A stretch of DNA of 64,000 nucleotides, from NCBI GenBank assembly GCA_963802745.1, contig CAWDKL010000073.1, forward strand, positions 186,001-250,000, in the 5' to 3' direction. Under the pieces are notes generated by a model, which was not told the origin of the DNA, ran no database searches, and was given only the letters and a program-made list of their open reading frames with translations. Within the stretch, counting starts at the first letter, position 1. The number at the start of each line of letters is the position of its first letter. Positions 1 to 9,898 of the stretch are shown here, in pieces. This DNA comes from JAJPKK01 sp963802745. GTDB lineage: Bacteria > Pseudomonadota > Alphaproteobacteria > Rhizobiales > Xanthobacteraceae. Position numbers and translations under genes: made by a program.

Positions 1-1133
1 GTCTTATTGGTCCATTCGAAATCGAACGCATAATTCAGCGCCTCGCGCAGCCGCGGATTGGCGAATTTGGGGCGCCGCGTATTGAAGAGCCAGCCTTGGC
101 CGCCCGAGGGCGTATCGTCGGGAATTTCCCGGCGCTTGACCCGGCCGTCCCGAATGGCGGGAAAATCGTAGCCGGTCGCCCAGGTGCGCGAGGTGAATTC
201 TTCGTGGAACAGATAGCTCTTCGCCTTGAAACCTTCGAACGCGACATCACGGTCACGGTAATACTCGTAACGCAACGTATCGAAATTGTACTGGCCGACG
301 CTGACCGGCAATTTGGCGCCCCACCAGTCGGCGACGCGCTGATATTCGATATAGCGGCCGGCCTCGAACCGCCCGACCCGGTAAGCGCCCGAGCCCAGCG
401 GAATGTCGAGCGTGGTCTGGTCGAAATCGTGCGCCGTGTAATAGGCGCGCGAAAAGATCGGCAGGCCGGCGGCAAACAGCGGTACATCGCGGGCGCGGTT
501 CGGGGCGAAGCGGACCGTGACGATTTCATCGTCCTGCGCCTCGGCACCCGCCACGTCGCGCATCTGCTGGGTGATGATCGGATGGCCCTTGTCCTTGAGC
601 AGGTTGAGGGAAAACGCGACATCGCGGGCCGTCAGCTTGGTGCCGTCGTGGAACCGCGCTTCGGGGCGGATGAAAAACCGGTAAGTGAGCCCATCCGCCG
701 ATATGCGCACCTTGCGGGCTGCCAGGCCATAAAGCGAATCGGGCTCGTCTTCGGCCGCGGCCATCAAGGTCGCGAAGGTCGCTTCCATGGCCCGCGCGCC
801 GTCGCCTCTGAGAATAAAAACGTTGAGCGAGTTGAAGGTAAGAAAGTTCTGATTGTACTGCCGATTCGTCACCGTTTCCGAGAATGCGCCGCCCTTGGGC
901 GCGTTCGGATTGACGTAGTCGAAATGGCGGAAATCCGCCGGATATTTGAGGTCGCCGAACCCGGACATGCCGTGGATTTCGACCTCTCCGGCCGGTGCCA
1001 CGGCGCCATCCGCGGGATCGGGCGCCGCGGCGGCGCCGCGCGGCCAAGCCGGAGCGGCCGCTAGGCCCGCCGAAAGCACCAAGAGGCGGCGGCGCGACAG
1101 CGACGCCGCCTGCAGCGGATCGCGGGAGGTCAC
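1..1133 (-). CDS. YejA-like peptide ABC transporter substrate-binding protein (3' end outside window)
   Basis: This is a periplasmic solute-binding protein of family 5 (oligopeptide/microcin C YejA type) that would deliver peptides to a YejBEF-like ABC importer. It opens with GTG at 1133, which shares GTGA with the stop of the upstream paralogue, so the two are translationally coupled. The N-terminus has a Tat-like motif, SRRRLLVLSAGLAAAPA. About 40 residues later comes the YejA-type stretch FGDLKYPADFRHFDYVNP, then APKGG, as in the neighbouring copy. Roughly 377 codons are visible; the rest and any permease genes lie left of the window. The GTG start explains why Met-based ORF calling misses it. 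The fold is clear; the transported peptide is not known. Confidence 0.85.
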   Translation of the reverse strand, partial: MTSRDPLQAASLSRRRLLVLSAGLAAAPAWPRGAAAAPDPADGAVAPAGEVEIHGMSGFGDLKYPADFRHFDYVNPNAPKGGAFSETVTNRQYNQNFLTFNSLNVFILRGDGARAMEATFATLMAAAEDEPDSLYGLAARKVRISADGLTYRFFIRPEARFHDGTKLTARDVAFSLNLLKDKGHPIITQQMRDVAGAEAQDDEIVTVRFAPNRARDVPLFAAGLPIFSRAYYTAHDFDQTTLDIPLGSGAYRVGRFEAGRYIEYQRVADWWGAKLPVSVGQYNFDTLRYEYYRDRDVAFEGFKAKSYLFHEEFTSRTWATGYDFPAIRDGRVKRREIPDDTPSGGQGWLFNTRRPKFANPRLREALNYAFDFEWTNK

Positions 1134-3055
1134 TGGCGCCCCCCGGTCTTGGCCGCTTTTGCGGCATCCCACCACCAGACCGTCGGGAATGCACCCATGC
1201 CGTATTTCGGCAGCAGATCCGGGTGGCCGAAACGGTCCCACCGCGCGGTGCGAATTTTCGGGTAGGTCCATTGCGGTACGACGTAATGATTCCACAGCAG
1301 GACGCGATCGAGCGCCTTGGTGGCGGCCACCAGTTCCTGCCGGCTCTTGGCGAAGATGACGCGATCGATCAGCTTGTCAACCGCCGGGTTCTTGACACCA
1401 ATGAGATTGCGCGAGCCTGCCTCATCCGCGGACCGCGAGCCCCAGAATTCGCGCTGCTCGTTGCCGGGGGAGAGCGTTTCCGCCCAGCTCCCCACCACCA
1501 TATCGTAGTCCCATTTGCGCTCGCGGTTCTCGTATTGAGAGTCGTCGACGTTGCGGACCGTCACACTGATTCCGAGCCGCTCGAGCGATGGCTTGTAAAA
1601 CAAGAAAACCCGCTCGAAGGCTGCATTTGCCGGCTCGTTGAGCAACTCGACCGTCATCGGTTCGCCGGTCTTGGTATTGACGAGCTTCTGATTGCGCACC
1701 TCCCAGCCGGCCTCGCGCAGCAGCCGGGTGGCCTCGCGCAGATTGGCCCGCAATGCGTCTGGGCTGCCGTTGACCGGATTCTTGTACTCGGTGGTAAATA
1801 CCTCTGGCGGCACCTGGTCGCGCACAGTGTTGAGGATTTCCAGTTCGAGGCCCGAGGGGAGTCCGGAGGAGGCAAGCTCGGTGCCCTCGAAATAGCTAGC
1901 GATCCGCTTGTACTGCCCGAAGAACAGCTGCTTGTTCATCTCCTCGAAGTCGAACACCAGGTTGAAAGCTCGGCGCACCCGCGGGTCGGCGAATTTGCTC
2001 TTCCGGGTGTTGAACACGAAGGCTTGCATCACCCCTCGGCTAAGCACCGGGAACTCCTCGAGAATGACGCGCTTCTCCTTGACGGCTGGAAAATCATAGG
2101 CCGTCGCCCAATCCTTGGCGCTGTTCTCCACCCGAAAGTCGGTCTGGTCGGCCTTGAAGGCTTCAAGAGCAACGACGGTGTCACGGTAATATTCCAGGCG
2201 AAGTTCGTCGAAATTGTCGCGGCCGATATTCACCGGCAGGTCCTTGCCCCAATAGTCCTTGACCCGCTCATAGACGATCGAGCGGCCAGGCACGAATTCC
2301 TTGATCCGGTAGGCACCGTTGCCGAGCGGCGGCTCCAGCGTGGTATTGGCGACGTTGCGCTTGTTGCCGGCCTTGTCGGTGCCTTCGAACCAATGCTTCG
2401 GCAGGATGCTGAACTCACTGACGATCTGCGGCAATTCGCGGTTGCCCGGTTGATCGAAGGTGAAGGTGATGTCCCGCTCGCCGGTCTTTTCGACTTTGGT
2501 GACATGCTGGTAGTAGGCTGAATAGAAGGGATGGTTGGTCTTGAACGCATCGAATGAGAAGATCACGTCCTCCGGCGTGACCGGTACACCGTCGTGCCAT
2601 TTGGCGGAGGCGCGCAGCCGGTAGGTGACGGACGAAAAATCGTCCGGGTAGCTCACGGCCTCGGCCAACAATCCGTAGGTGGTGGCGGCTTCATCCAGCG
2701 ACGGCACCATCAGGGTATCGTAGATCAGGTCTACACCCGATGCGATCGCGCCTTTCACACCGGACACGACGATATTGAAATTATCGAACGTGCCGATCAC
2801 GCTCTGCCGCACCTGGCCACCTTTTGGCGCCTGCGGGTTGACGTAGTCGAAATGCTTGAAATCGGCCGGATATTTGATGTCTCCAAACAGCGACAGTCCG
2901 TGCCGCCAGACTTTTTCGCCGGCTTTTTGAATTTGGGGGTCGCGGGGCTTTTCCTGCGCCGCCGCAGGGGCGAAGACGGTCTGGGCGGAGAACAAGCCAG
3001 TCGCCGCGGTCAGGAGGGCGGCCATCACGGCGCGCCTCAGGGAATTGGTGCTCAA
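1130..3055 (-). CDS. YejA-like peptide ABC transporter substrate-binding protein
   Basis: This 641-residue family 5 extracellular solute-binding protein is probably the periplasmic receptor of a YejABEF-type oligopeptide importer. A hydrophobic signal segment (about residues 8-33, ending in APAAAQ) is followed by GDIKYPADFKHFDYVNPQ and APKGG, the hallmark of this subfamily, and by the usual DVIFSFDAF and FNLVFDFEEMNK segments. The length suits the family (about 600-640). The start is TTG at 3055, supported by AAGGAGAT six bases upstream. It overlaps the next, paralogous gene by four bases; tandem yejA-like genes ahead of yejB/E/F are common in Rhizobiales. The substrate cannot be read from the sequence. 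Confidence 0.88.
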   Translation of the reverse strand: MSTNSLRRAVMAALLTAATGLFSAQTVFAPAAAQEKPRDPQIQKAGEKVWRHGLSLFGDIKYPADFKHFDYVNPQAPKGGQVRQSVIGTFDNFNIVVSGVKGAIASGVDLIYDTLMVPSLDEAATTYGLLAEAVSYPDDFSSVTYRLRASAKWHDGVPVTPEDVIFSFDAFKTNHPFYSAYYQHVTKVEKTGERDITFTFDQPGNRELPQIVSEFSILPKHWFEGTDKAGNKRNVANTTLEPPLGNGAYRIKEFVPGRSIVYERVKDYWGKDLPVNIGRDNFDELRLEYYRDTVVALEAFKADQTDFRVENSAKDWATAYDFPAVKEKRVILEEFPVLSRGVMQAFVFNTRKSKFADPRVRRAFNLVFDFEEMNKQLFFGQYKRIASYFEGTELASSGLPSGLELEILNTVRDQVPPEVFTTEYKNPVNGSPDALRANLREATRLLREAGWEVRNQKLVNTKTGEPMTVELLNEPANAAFERVFLFYKPSLERLGISVTVRNVDDSQYENRERKWDYDMVVGSWAETLSPGNEQREFWGSRSADEAGSRNLIGVKNPAVDKLIDRVIFAKSRQELVAATKALDRVLLWNHYVVPQWTYPKIRTARWDRFGHPDLLPKYGMGAFPTVWWWDAAKAAKTGGRQ

Positions 3056-3392
3056 CCCACGATCTCCTTGTGCGTCATCGAAGCCGCCTGCCCACCTTAG
3101 CGGGCGGGAGCGGACCGGTCACCACATATTAGTATGCCTCCCGGCCGCGGCGCCACCGCGTTGCGAGCGTCCTATCGCCGCGACCGGGTCAAATTCCCGT
3201 GCGGATGACCGCTGGCGGCGGCCGACCGGGAGGCGTTCTCGGGGCAAATGATCAAATGATAGACCCTATCGTCAACCGCCGCGGCCTTCGCTAAAGTGTC
3301 ACGCCGCTTGGGCGCTGCCCAGCCGTGGTGTGCCGGTCCGATGACCGGTTATCGATCGTCGAAAGCAGAAAACGACTCGAAGGGGGTTTACG
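3056..3392. other. Intergenic region between divergent yejA-like and cytochrome genes
   Basis: This 337-base spacer must carry promoters for both the leftward transporter genes and the rightward cytochrome genes. I could not pick out a convincing -35/-10 pair or operator by eye. The only clear signal is the G-rich ribosome-binding tract just before the cytochrome start at 3393. Confidence 0.4.
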
Positions 3393-4328
3393 ATGAAAGC
3401 GTTGGTTTCCGCAGCAGTACTGGGCTTGTTGGCGGCTCCCGTGATGGCCGCGGAGCTTCCGGAATGGGCCTATCCGACCGCGCCGCCCGGCGGAGCGCAG
3501 CCCGATAATACGGTGAAGAAGACGCTGCCGGGCAGCACCAAGTCCTATACGGCGGCGCAGATCAACGACCGGTTCGGCCCACCCGACTGGTATCCGGAAG
3601 ATCACAAGCCGATGCCGGACGTGGTCGCCAACGGCAAGAAGCCGAACGCCCCGGCCTGCGACCTGTGCCACCTCACCAGCGGCGCCGGACACCCCGAATC
3701 CGCCGGTATCGCCGGGCTGCCCTACGGCTACATCATGCGCCAGCTGGCCGAGTTCAAGACCGCGACGCGTAAGGGCATGCGGGCGCCCATCATGGTGACG
3801 ATCGCCGCCTCGCTCAACGACGAGGAAACCAAGGCGGCGGCGGAGTATTTCTCCTCGATGAAATTCCCGCAGTGGTATAAGGTGGTCGAGGCCGACATGG
3901 TGCCGAAGTCCCGAGTGGGCGCGGGTGCCATGCGTCTCGCGGTGCCTGAGGGTGGCATGGAGCCGCTCGGCAATCGCATTATCGAACTGCCGCAGGATGA
4001 GGAGCGTACCGAGGCCCGCGATCCGCGCGCCGGCCACATGGCCTATGTGCCGGTCGGCAGCATCAAGAAGGGCGAGGAGATCGTCACTACAGGGGCCGGC
4101 GGAAAGACTGTCCCGTGCGCGATCTGCCATGGCGCCGACCTAAAGGGCATCGGCGAGGTGCCGCCGATCGTCGGGCGGTCGCCGGAATACATCTATCGCC
4201 AGCTCAACGACATCAAGATCGGCACCCGCAACGGCACTTGGGTGCCGCTGATGAAGCCCGTGGTGAAAAACCTCACCGACGAGGACATGGTGTCGATTGC
4301 CGCCTATCTGGTATCCAAGGCGCCCTAA
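3393..4328 (+). CDS. Exported diheme c-type cytochrome
   Basis: This 311-residue periplasmic electron carrier has two covalent heme c sites, CDLCH (Cys89, Cys92, His93) and CAICH (Cys242, Cys245, His246). A cleavable signal peptide ends near AAPVMA-AE. The heme spacing suggests two class I cytochrome c domains in tandem, as in c4-type proteins. A conserved block, PPDWYPEDHKPMP, sits ahead of the first heme. A GGGGG tract precedes the ATG. The next gene (4561) encodes a close paralogue with the same layout, so this is a tandem duplication. No oxidase or dehydrogenase subunit is adjacent, so the partner is unknown. Both heme motifs are complete. Confidence 0.9.
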   Translation: MKALVSAAVLGLLAAPVMAAELPEWAYPTAPPGGAQPDNTVKKTLPGSTKSYTAAQINDRFGPPDWYPEDHKPMPDVVANGKKPNAPACDLCHLTSGAGHPESAGIAGLPYGYIMRQLAEFKTATRKGMRAPIMVTIAASLNDEETKAAAEYFSSMKFPQWYKVVEADMVPKSRVGAGAMRLAVPEGGMEPLGNRIIELPQDEERTEARDPRAGHMAYVPVGSIKKGEEIVTTGAGGKTVPCAICHGADLKGIGEVPPIVGRSPEYIYRQLNDIKIGTRNGTWVPLMKPVVKNLTDEDMVSIAAYLVSKAP

Positions 4329-4560
4329 GGCTTCGGCACTGCTGTGGCGGGCGGCGAAACGAGCAAACGTTTTCGCGCCCCTCATGGCGGTAGATCAAAT
4401 CCGATGGCCGCCGATCGTCAACAATCGCACACCCCCGGTGCGGCGTCGTAACGACGGCGACCTCAACGCAATCGTAATGAATATCACGCCCGCCAGCCGA
4501 GCTACAACCGGCGGTATGGGACGCCGTGATCGATGAGAACGAACCAAAGAGGAAACCGTA

Positions 4561-5493
4561 ATGAGGGGATTGGTTGCCATCGCGCTGCTGGCTGTGGTCG
4601 CCCTGCCGGCGCAATCCGCGGAGCTGCCGGACTGGGCCTATCCGGTCAATCCGCCGCCGAAGCCCGCGGACGCAACGACGCCAATCAAGCTGAACGGCAG
4701 CGCCAAGACCTACACGCAGGCGCAGATCGACGACGGTTTCAATCCGCCGGACTGGTACCCCTCCGAGCACAAGCCGATGCCGGAGATCGTCGCCCACGGG
4801 CGCAAGGACGCCAATGTACGCGCCTGCACGCTGTGTCATCTGGCCAACGGCGCTGGGCATCCGGAATCGGCCGGCATCGCGGGGTTGCCGGGGGCCTATT
4901 TCATCCGCCAGATGAACGACTTCAAGACCGGGGCCCGCCACGGCGGACGCGCCGAGCCGATGCTGGCGATCGCCAAAGCCATGACGGACGACGAGATCAA
5001 GGCGGCGGCATCATACTTTGGATCGATGCGGGCAGCGCAATGGTACAAAGTGGTCGAAACCGACACCGTGCCGAAATCCTATCTCGGTAACGGCGCCTTG
5101 CGGCTCCCGATGGAAGAAGGCGGCAGCGAACCGCTGGGCGATCGTATCATCGAATTGCCGCAGAACCCCCGCAGCGCCGAAAGCCGCGACCCGCACACCG
5201 GCTTCGTGGCCTATGTGCCCATGGGCAGCCTCAAGAAGGGCGACAACATCGTCAACACCGGCGGCGGAAAGACCATGTCCTGCACGCTGTGCCACGGGTT
5301 CGATCTCAAGGGCATCGGCGATACGCCGCCGATCATCGGCCGTTCGCCGACGTATATTTTCCGCCAGATCAACGACGTGAAGCGCGGCGCCCGCAACGGA
5401 TCGACCTCGGTGCGCATGAAGACGATCGTGGAGAAGCTCGACGAGGGCGACATGATCGGCATTGCGGCCTATCTGGCCAGCAAGAAGCCTTGA
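4561..5493 (+). CDS. Exported diheme c-type cytochrome (tandem paralogue)
   Basis: This 310-residue second diheme cytochrome c is clearly homologous to the gene at 3393 along its length. Heme motifs are CTLCH (Cys89, Cys92, His93) and CTLCH (Cys241, Cys244, His245). The signal peptide ends near PAQSA-EL and the PPDWYPSEHKPMP block is kept. The start has a good AGAGGAAA site a few bases upstream. The 232-base gap after the first cytochrome shows no recognisable terminator, so the two may be co-transcribed or separately controlled. Divergence between the copies is substantial in the linker regions, which points to an old duplication and possibly different partners. Confidence 0.9.
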   Translation: MRGLVAIALLAVVALPAQSAELPDWAYPVNPPPKPADATTPIKLNGSAKTYTQAQIDDGFNPPDWYPSEHKPMPEIVAHGRKDANVRACTLCHLANGAGHPESAGIAGLPGAYFIRQMNDFKTGARHGGRAEPMLAIAKAMTDDEIKAAASYFGSMRAAQWYKVVETDTVPKSYLGNGALRLPMEEGGSEPLGDRIIELPQNPRSAESRDPHTGFVAYVPMGSLKKGDNIVNTGGGKTMSCTLCHGFDLKGIGDTPPIIGRSPTYIFRQINDVKRGARNGSTSVRMKTIVEKLDEGDMIGIAAYLASKKP

Positions 5494-5530
5494 GAGGGTA
5501 AGCGGCACGTTCGCGCCGAAGCGCTTTCGA

Positions 5531-6739
5531 TCACACCCGCTCGATGATCGTCGCGGTCCCCATTCCGGCGCCGATGCATAAGGTGACGAGGGCAGTGGCG
5601 CCGCCGCGCCGTTCCAGTTCATCGACCACGGTGCCGAGAATCATGGCGCCGGTGGCGCCGAGCGGATGCCCGAGCGCGATCGCGCCGCCATTGACGTTGA
5701 CCTTGGCGTCGTCAAGTTCGAAGGCTTGCAGGAAGCGCAGCACCACCGACGCGAAGGCTTCGTTAACCTCGAATAGGTCGATATCGGCGATCGTCATCCC
5801 GGCACGGCGCAGCACCTTGCGGGTGACATCGACGGGACCGGTCAGCATGATGGCGGGCTCCGAGCCGATATTGGCAAACGCCCGGATCCGCGCGCGCGGC
5901 TTAAGCCCGGCGCGGCGTCCCGCGTCGGCATTGCCGATCAGCACGGCGGCGGCGCCGTCCACGATGCCCGACGAATTGCCGGCGTGATGGACGTGGTGGA
6001 CGGCCTCGACCTCCGGATGCGCTTGGACCGCAACCGCATCGAAGCCGCCGACTTCGCCCATCTGCACGAACGAGGGTTTCAGCTGCGCCAGCGACTGCAT
6101 GCTGGTGGACGGCCGCATGTGCTCGTCCCGGCCCAGGATGATAATGCCGTTGGGGTCCTTCACCGGGATGACGGAACGATCGAACCGGCCACCGTCCCAG
6201 GCCGCCGCGGCGCGGCTTTGGCTCTCGACCGCATAGGCATCGACGTCGTCGCGGGAGAAGCCGTATTTGGTGGCGATCAGATCGGCCGAAATGCCCTGCG
6301 GCAGAAAAAAAGAGCGCAGCGCAATCGCCGGGTCCATCGGCCAGGCGCCGCCCGAGGCCCCGATGCCGACGCGGCTCATGGATTCGACCCCGCCGCCGAT
6401 CGCCATGTCGTGCTGGCCGGACATGATTTCGGCCGCGGCGAAATTCACCGCATCGAGCCCGGAAGCGCAGAACCGGTTGATCTGCACGCCCGGCACGCCG
6501 TTGCCGTAACCGGCGCAGATCGCCGCCACGCGGGCGATGTCGCCGCCCGCTTCGCCGACCGGATCGACGCAGCCCATCACCACGTCATCCACCAGGGCCG
6601 GATCGAGGCGATTGCGCTCTTTCAGCGCGGCGAGCGCCTGGGTGGCGAGATTGAGGGTGCTCACCTCATGCAGTGCGCCGTCCGGTTTGCCGCGCCCGCG
6701 GGGCGTGCGGACGTGATCGTAAATGAAGGCGTCGGGCAT
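5531..6739 (-). CDS. Acetyl-CoA acetyltransferase (thiolase family)
   Basis: This 402-residue type II thiolase condenses or cleaves acyl-CoA, as in beta-oxidation or acetoacetyl-CoA formation. The active-site cysteine is in NRFCASGLDA (Cys91). The catalytic histidine lies in GGAIALGHPLGATGA and the C-terminal cysteine in LCIGAGMGTA, so the catalytic set is complete. Length is normal for the family. It converges with the cytochrome gene across 37 bases. No acyl-CoA dehydrogenase or hydratase lies next to it in the window, so the exact substrate chain length is open. FadA-, FadI- and PhaA-type functions are all possible. Confidence 0.92.
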   Translation of the reverse strand: MPDAFIYDHVRTPRGRGKPDGALHEVSTLNLATQALAALKERNRLDPALVDDVVMGCVDPVGEAGGDIARVAAICAGYGNGVPGVQINRFCASGLDAVNFAAAEIMSGQHDMAIGGGVESMSRVGIGASGGAWPMDPAIALRSFFLPQGISADLIATKYGFSRDDVDAYAVESQSRAAAAWDGGRFDRSVIPVKDPNGIIILGRDEHMRPSTSMQSLAQLKPSFVQMGEVGGFDAVAVQAHPEVEAVHHVHHAGNSSGIVDGAAAVLIGNADAGRRAGLKPRARIRAFANIGSEPAIMLTGPVDVTRKVLRRAGMTIADIDLFEVNEAFASVVLRFLQAFELDDAKVNVNGGAIALGHPLGATGAMILGTVVDELERRGGATALVTLCIGAGMGTATIIERV

Positions 6740-7023
6740 TTTTGGAACTCCATTTCGCCGGCACGAATGAATAACGCAATTTGCGCTCGGTCATCGGGTT
6801 GAGACAAGCCGGCGATACGGACCGCCGCAGGTGCTGGAAAGCGGCATCGTGCCACGGCAGGTGGCCGAAAACACGTTCTTCCAAACCGGATAGACCGGGG
6901 TCGGAGCAGCAACCAAGGCCCGGATGACGACGATCACCTCGACAAGCTCGCTTGATCCTGATAGAAAAATCTTCGCCGACAAAGCCCTGATGTGGAGAGA
7001 GGTTACGGATCACAATGGGTGTC

Positions 7024-7259
7024 ATGACGAAACTGCTCGAACGCGCCATTGAAGCGCTTGTAACTGCGGACCTTCCCGCCCCGAGATCAGGATGCGCTCG
7101 CGAACGCCTTGCTCTCGATCACCGGCGAGGAGACGGCCATTGTCCGCCTTGATGACGCAACGCGCGCAGCCGTCGAGAAAGGTCTCGCGCAAGCGGAGCG
7201 CGGCGAATTCGTGCCCGAAGATGTCGATGGCCGAATCCGACGCGCGCCACGGGATATGA
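7024..7259 (+). pseudogene. Remnant of an antitoxin of a ParE/RelE-type toxin-antitoxin pair
   Basis: The reading frame starts MTKLLERAIEAL and then has to switch frame to continue as DQDALANALLSITGEE and LDDATRAAVEKGLAQAERG, a typical short ribbon-helix-helix/addiction-module antitoxin layout. A second frame switch near 7232 is needed to reach a terminal DARHGI followed by TGA. That stop shares ATGA with the start of the toxin remnant, which is the normal arrangement in intact modules. At least two indels therefore break the gene. The assignment rests on the pattern of the protein and the coupled downstream toxin fragment, not on a database match. Confidence 0.55.
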
Positions 7260-7618
7260 AGGTTCGCTATTCGCTGGGCGCGTTTGCCGACCGGCGAGTC
7301 TGGTGATCTTCAAATATCTGGAACCGCGAAACCCGCAAAGCGGCACACAAGGTCAAGCTTGCGATCGTACAGGCGAATACTGTGGGACGGTGAAACGCTG
7401 GTGACGGTGCTGCGCATCCGCGCCCGGGCCGGAAGGCGGCCGTGGAAATTCCGGCGTCAAGCGGCAGCTGGGCCTTGATGACGATCGTTCGAATTGATCG
7501 TGAGTGAGGGCGCCGCGTCATCCTTATAAGATTTATTACCGCATCGAACGACGACGAAGTTTGGATCGTGCATATCCGCGATGCGCGCAGGCGCCCCTGG
7601 CAGGGTGAGGGTGATTAG
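7256..7618 (+). pseudogene. Remnant of a ParE/RelE-superfamily toxin
   Basis: The start MKVRYSLGAFADRR has the usual opening of a ParE-type mRNA interferase or gyrase toxin. It hits a stop after a few codons, and the homologous track resumes in other frames: IFKYLEPRNPQ, then AHKVKLAIVQA, then PYKIYYRI, and finally the C-terminal VWIVHIRDARRRPWQ with a TAG at 7616. These pieces occur in the right order for the family but need at least three frame changes, so the toxin is dead. It follows the antitoxin remnant with an ATGA overlap. Together they are a decayed addiction module. Confidence 0.6.
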
Positions 7619-7664
7619 AGTGCAGGATGCGTTTTTGTACGGCACCCTGCCGATTAGGGCTATA

Positions 7665-9264
7665 TTACCGCTCCTCGCCCTTCTTCCACTGCGGGCCGTC
7701 CGCCACATACACGTCCACCGGCGCGAAATCGTCGGTGAGGGTTTCACCTGGCCCGGGGACGAAATCCTCGCGGCCGGCGAGGAGGTCCGGCAAGGCGTGG
7801 CGGAAACCGTAGGTTTTGCTGCAACTCCTCACCGCGGCGCCGCACCACATCATCCGCGCGCGGCGCGTCGGTTGCCACTACGGCGACCTCTCCGAAGCCG
7901 GAGCGGTAGATGTTGACGGTGGCAAACACGGTTTTCAGCGTGCGCACCGACACCTCGAACAGCCGATTGGGCTCATGAATGTTGAACACCGCCGCACCGC
8001 CCGGAGCGAGGCGCCGCTTCAGCAGCGTATAGAACTCCCGCGTCATCAGGTGGAACGGCACCGAGCCGCCGATATAGGCATCGATCAGCGCCACATCGTA
8101 AAGCTTGCGGTTGCGGTTGAGGAAGACGCGGCCGTCGCTCTCGAACAGGCGCAGGCGCTCGGTTTCCTTGACGCCGAACCAGGTTTTTGCGGTGGCGATA
8201 ACGCTCGCGTCGATCTCGACCGCGTCGATCCGCGCCTCGGGCAGAAAGCGCCCCAGGTAGGACGTCAGCACGCCGCCGCCCAATCCGACCGCGAGAATCT
8301 GCTCGGTCTTCGGCGCGTAGGCGAGCGCAGTCGTCATCAGGCGCAGATACATGGCCGGAATGACGGCGGGATCGGCCAGATTGATGCGCGATTCGGTGTA
8401 GTTCCAGCCCTTGAGTCGCGCGGTGAGCAAAAGCTCGTTGCCCCGCTTGACGACAAAGATATCGTTGTACTGGCCCTCCACATGGGAAAGCTGGCCGTCC
8501 TCGCGCGCCAGCACGTCGGCGCGGTCGAAAATCTCTGCGGCGCCGGCGCGCGGTGACGCCGCGGCAAACGCCGCAAAAACCACTGCTGCGACCAGCGCGC
8601 CCACAGCGGCCGGGCGGCGCGTCTGCAAAGCCATCAGCGCGAGACCGCAGGCGATGCCGGCCGCGCCCAGCGTGAACGTGATGGCCCGCGTCCCGATGGC
8701 CGGAATCAGCACGAAGGTGGTGCCGAGCGTGCCAAAGATGCTGCCGGCGGTGGAGATCGCGTACACCGCCCCGGAGACGCCGCCGGAGGACGCGGTCGAG
8801 CGCAGCATCAGCCGGATCGCGAACGGCGAATAGGCGCCGTAGAACGCCACGGGGAAGAACATCAGCACGAAGGCGGAGGCGAGGCTCCCGGTCTTGATGT
8901 CGTCGATGGCGTCCAGCAGCGCCTCCAGCAGCGCGGTCGAGAAAGACGGCAGCGCCACGATGAAGGCCGAGCCGATCAGCACCGCGGCGCCGAGCACGCG
9001 CGGCGACGGCCAGCGGTCGGCCACCACGCCGCCGGCGAAATAGCCGACAGTCAGCGCCGCCAGCACCGTGGAGATCAGCGCCGCCCAAGTATAGATGCCG
9101 CTGCCGAAATACGGATTGAGATAGCGCGAGCCGAGCATCTCAAAACTCATCACGATCGCGCCGGTGACGAAGGCGCCAGCATACAGCACGGCATGTGGTG
9201 CCGCCGGCGCGGCCTGATGGTCGCCGGGCGGACCCACCTGCAGCCGCGAAATCGATCCCTCCAT
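7665..9264 (-). pseudogene. Fused MFS / spermidine-synthase-like protein, frameshifted near the C-terminus
   Basis: The N-terminal half is a polytopic membrane domain (GAIVMSFEMLGSRYLNP, several further helices). The C-terminal half is a Rossmann methyltransferase-like polyamine aminopropyltransferase domain with LAVGLGGGVLTSYL and a DAVEIDASV acidic motif. This is the fused MFS/spermidine synthase family. The main frame stops at 7744 with an arginine-rich tail that does not look native. Changing frame at the four-base run at 7814-7817 restores TYGFRHALPDLL and the family-typical ending LTDDFAPVDVYVADG, stopping at 7665. One base has therefore been lost or gained there. The core enzyme domain is intact, so residual function is possible. 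GTG at 9267 is an alternative start. Confidence 0.75.
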
Positions 9265-9387
9265 CACACCGCACCTTCCTCATATGCCGCACGGTCAAAT
9301 CGCGGACGACCTCATGCTGCGCCGACCGTCGCGCTGCCGGCTAGGCCGGCTCGAGCAAATCGACGTGATCACGGTAAGACCCAAGGT

Positions 9388-9603
9388 CGTTCACTTAACC
9401 CAGGTTGCGCTCGTCCCCTCTCCCCGCGGCGTTCTTCACGCCGTGGGGAGAGGGTCAGGGTGAGGGGCCGGTCCCCGCACCGACGGTGCGACCGATCGTC
9501 CTCCTGTGGCAGTCAATGCCAGCACCCCTGAAGTCTTGGTGCGCACCTGCCCCTCACCCTAACCCTCTCCCCATCGTGAAGACGATGGGGAGAGGGGACG
9601 TGG
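9388..9603. repeat. Composite palindromic intergenic element, copy A
   Basis: This element of about 215 bases has two hairpins. The left is CCTCTCCCC with a GGCGTTCTTCACGCC centre and GGGGAGAGG. The right is CCCTCTCCCC with an ATCGTGAAGACGAT centre and GGGGAGAGGG. Inner arms GGGTGAGGGGC and GCCCCTCACCC are themselves inverted. A conserved core, CGACCGATCGTC, lies between. Closely similar copies occur at 12933, 35841 and 48119. Only intergenic positions are occupied. It resembles the REP/BIME-like elements abundant in Bradyrhizobium-type genomes. Confidence 0.8.
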
Positions 9604-9898
9604 GCTATTGCGAGGCCCTGCTTCGCGAGATGCATCGACCTGACCGAAATCCGGCCAATTCCTCGCATCACCACGCGATGACCGTCAAGCGCGGCCGATT
9701 GCGCGAATTGCGCGAGATTGCGCGAAGGCGCACCGCGCCGGTTTGGACTTCACGTCGCGGCACATCGGCGTGATTAAGCCCCGCAGCCGGCCCCAGAGTT
9801 CCGTCGCTCGGCTTGCGGCCCAGACCGAGGCATGGTCTGTAGATTCGTTGGCGGATCGCCTCAGCGCCCCGCCGCATGCGAGAGCAGTGAGAGCCGCG

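Noticed and set aside
995..2521. Long open frame on the + strand opposite the YejA-like gene
   Set aside because: Codon use and composition are those of an antisense shadow; the minus-strand YejA proteins are clear homologues with export signals.
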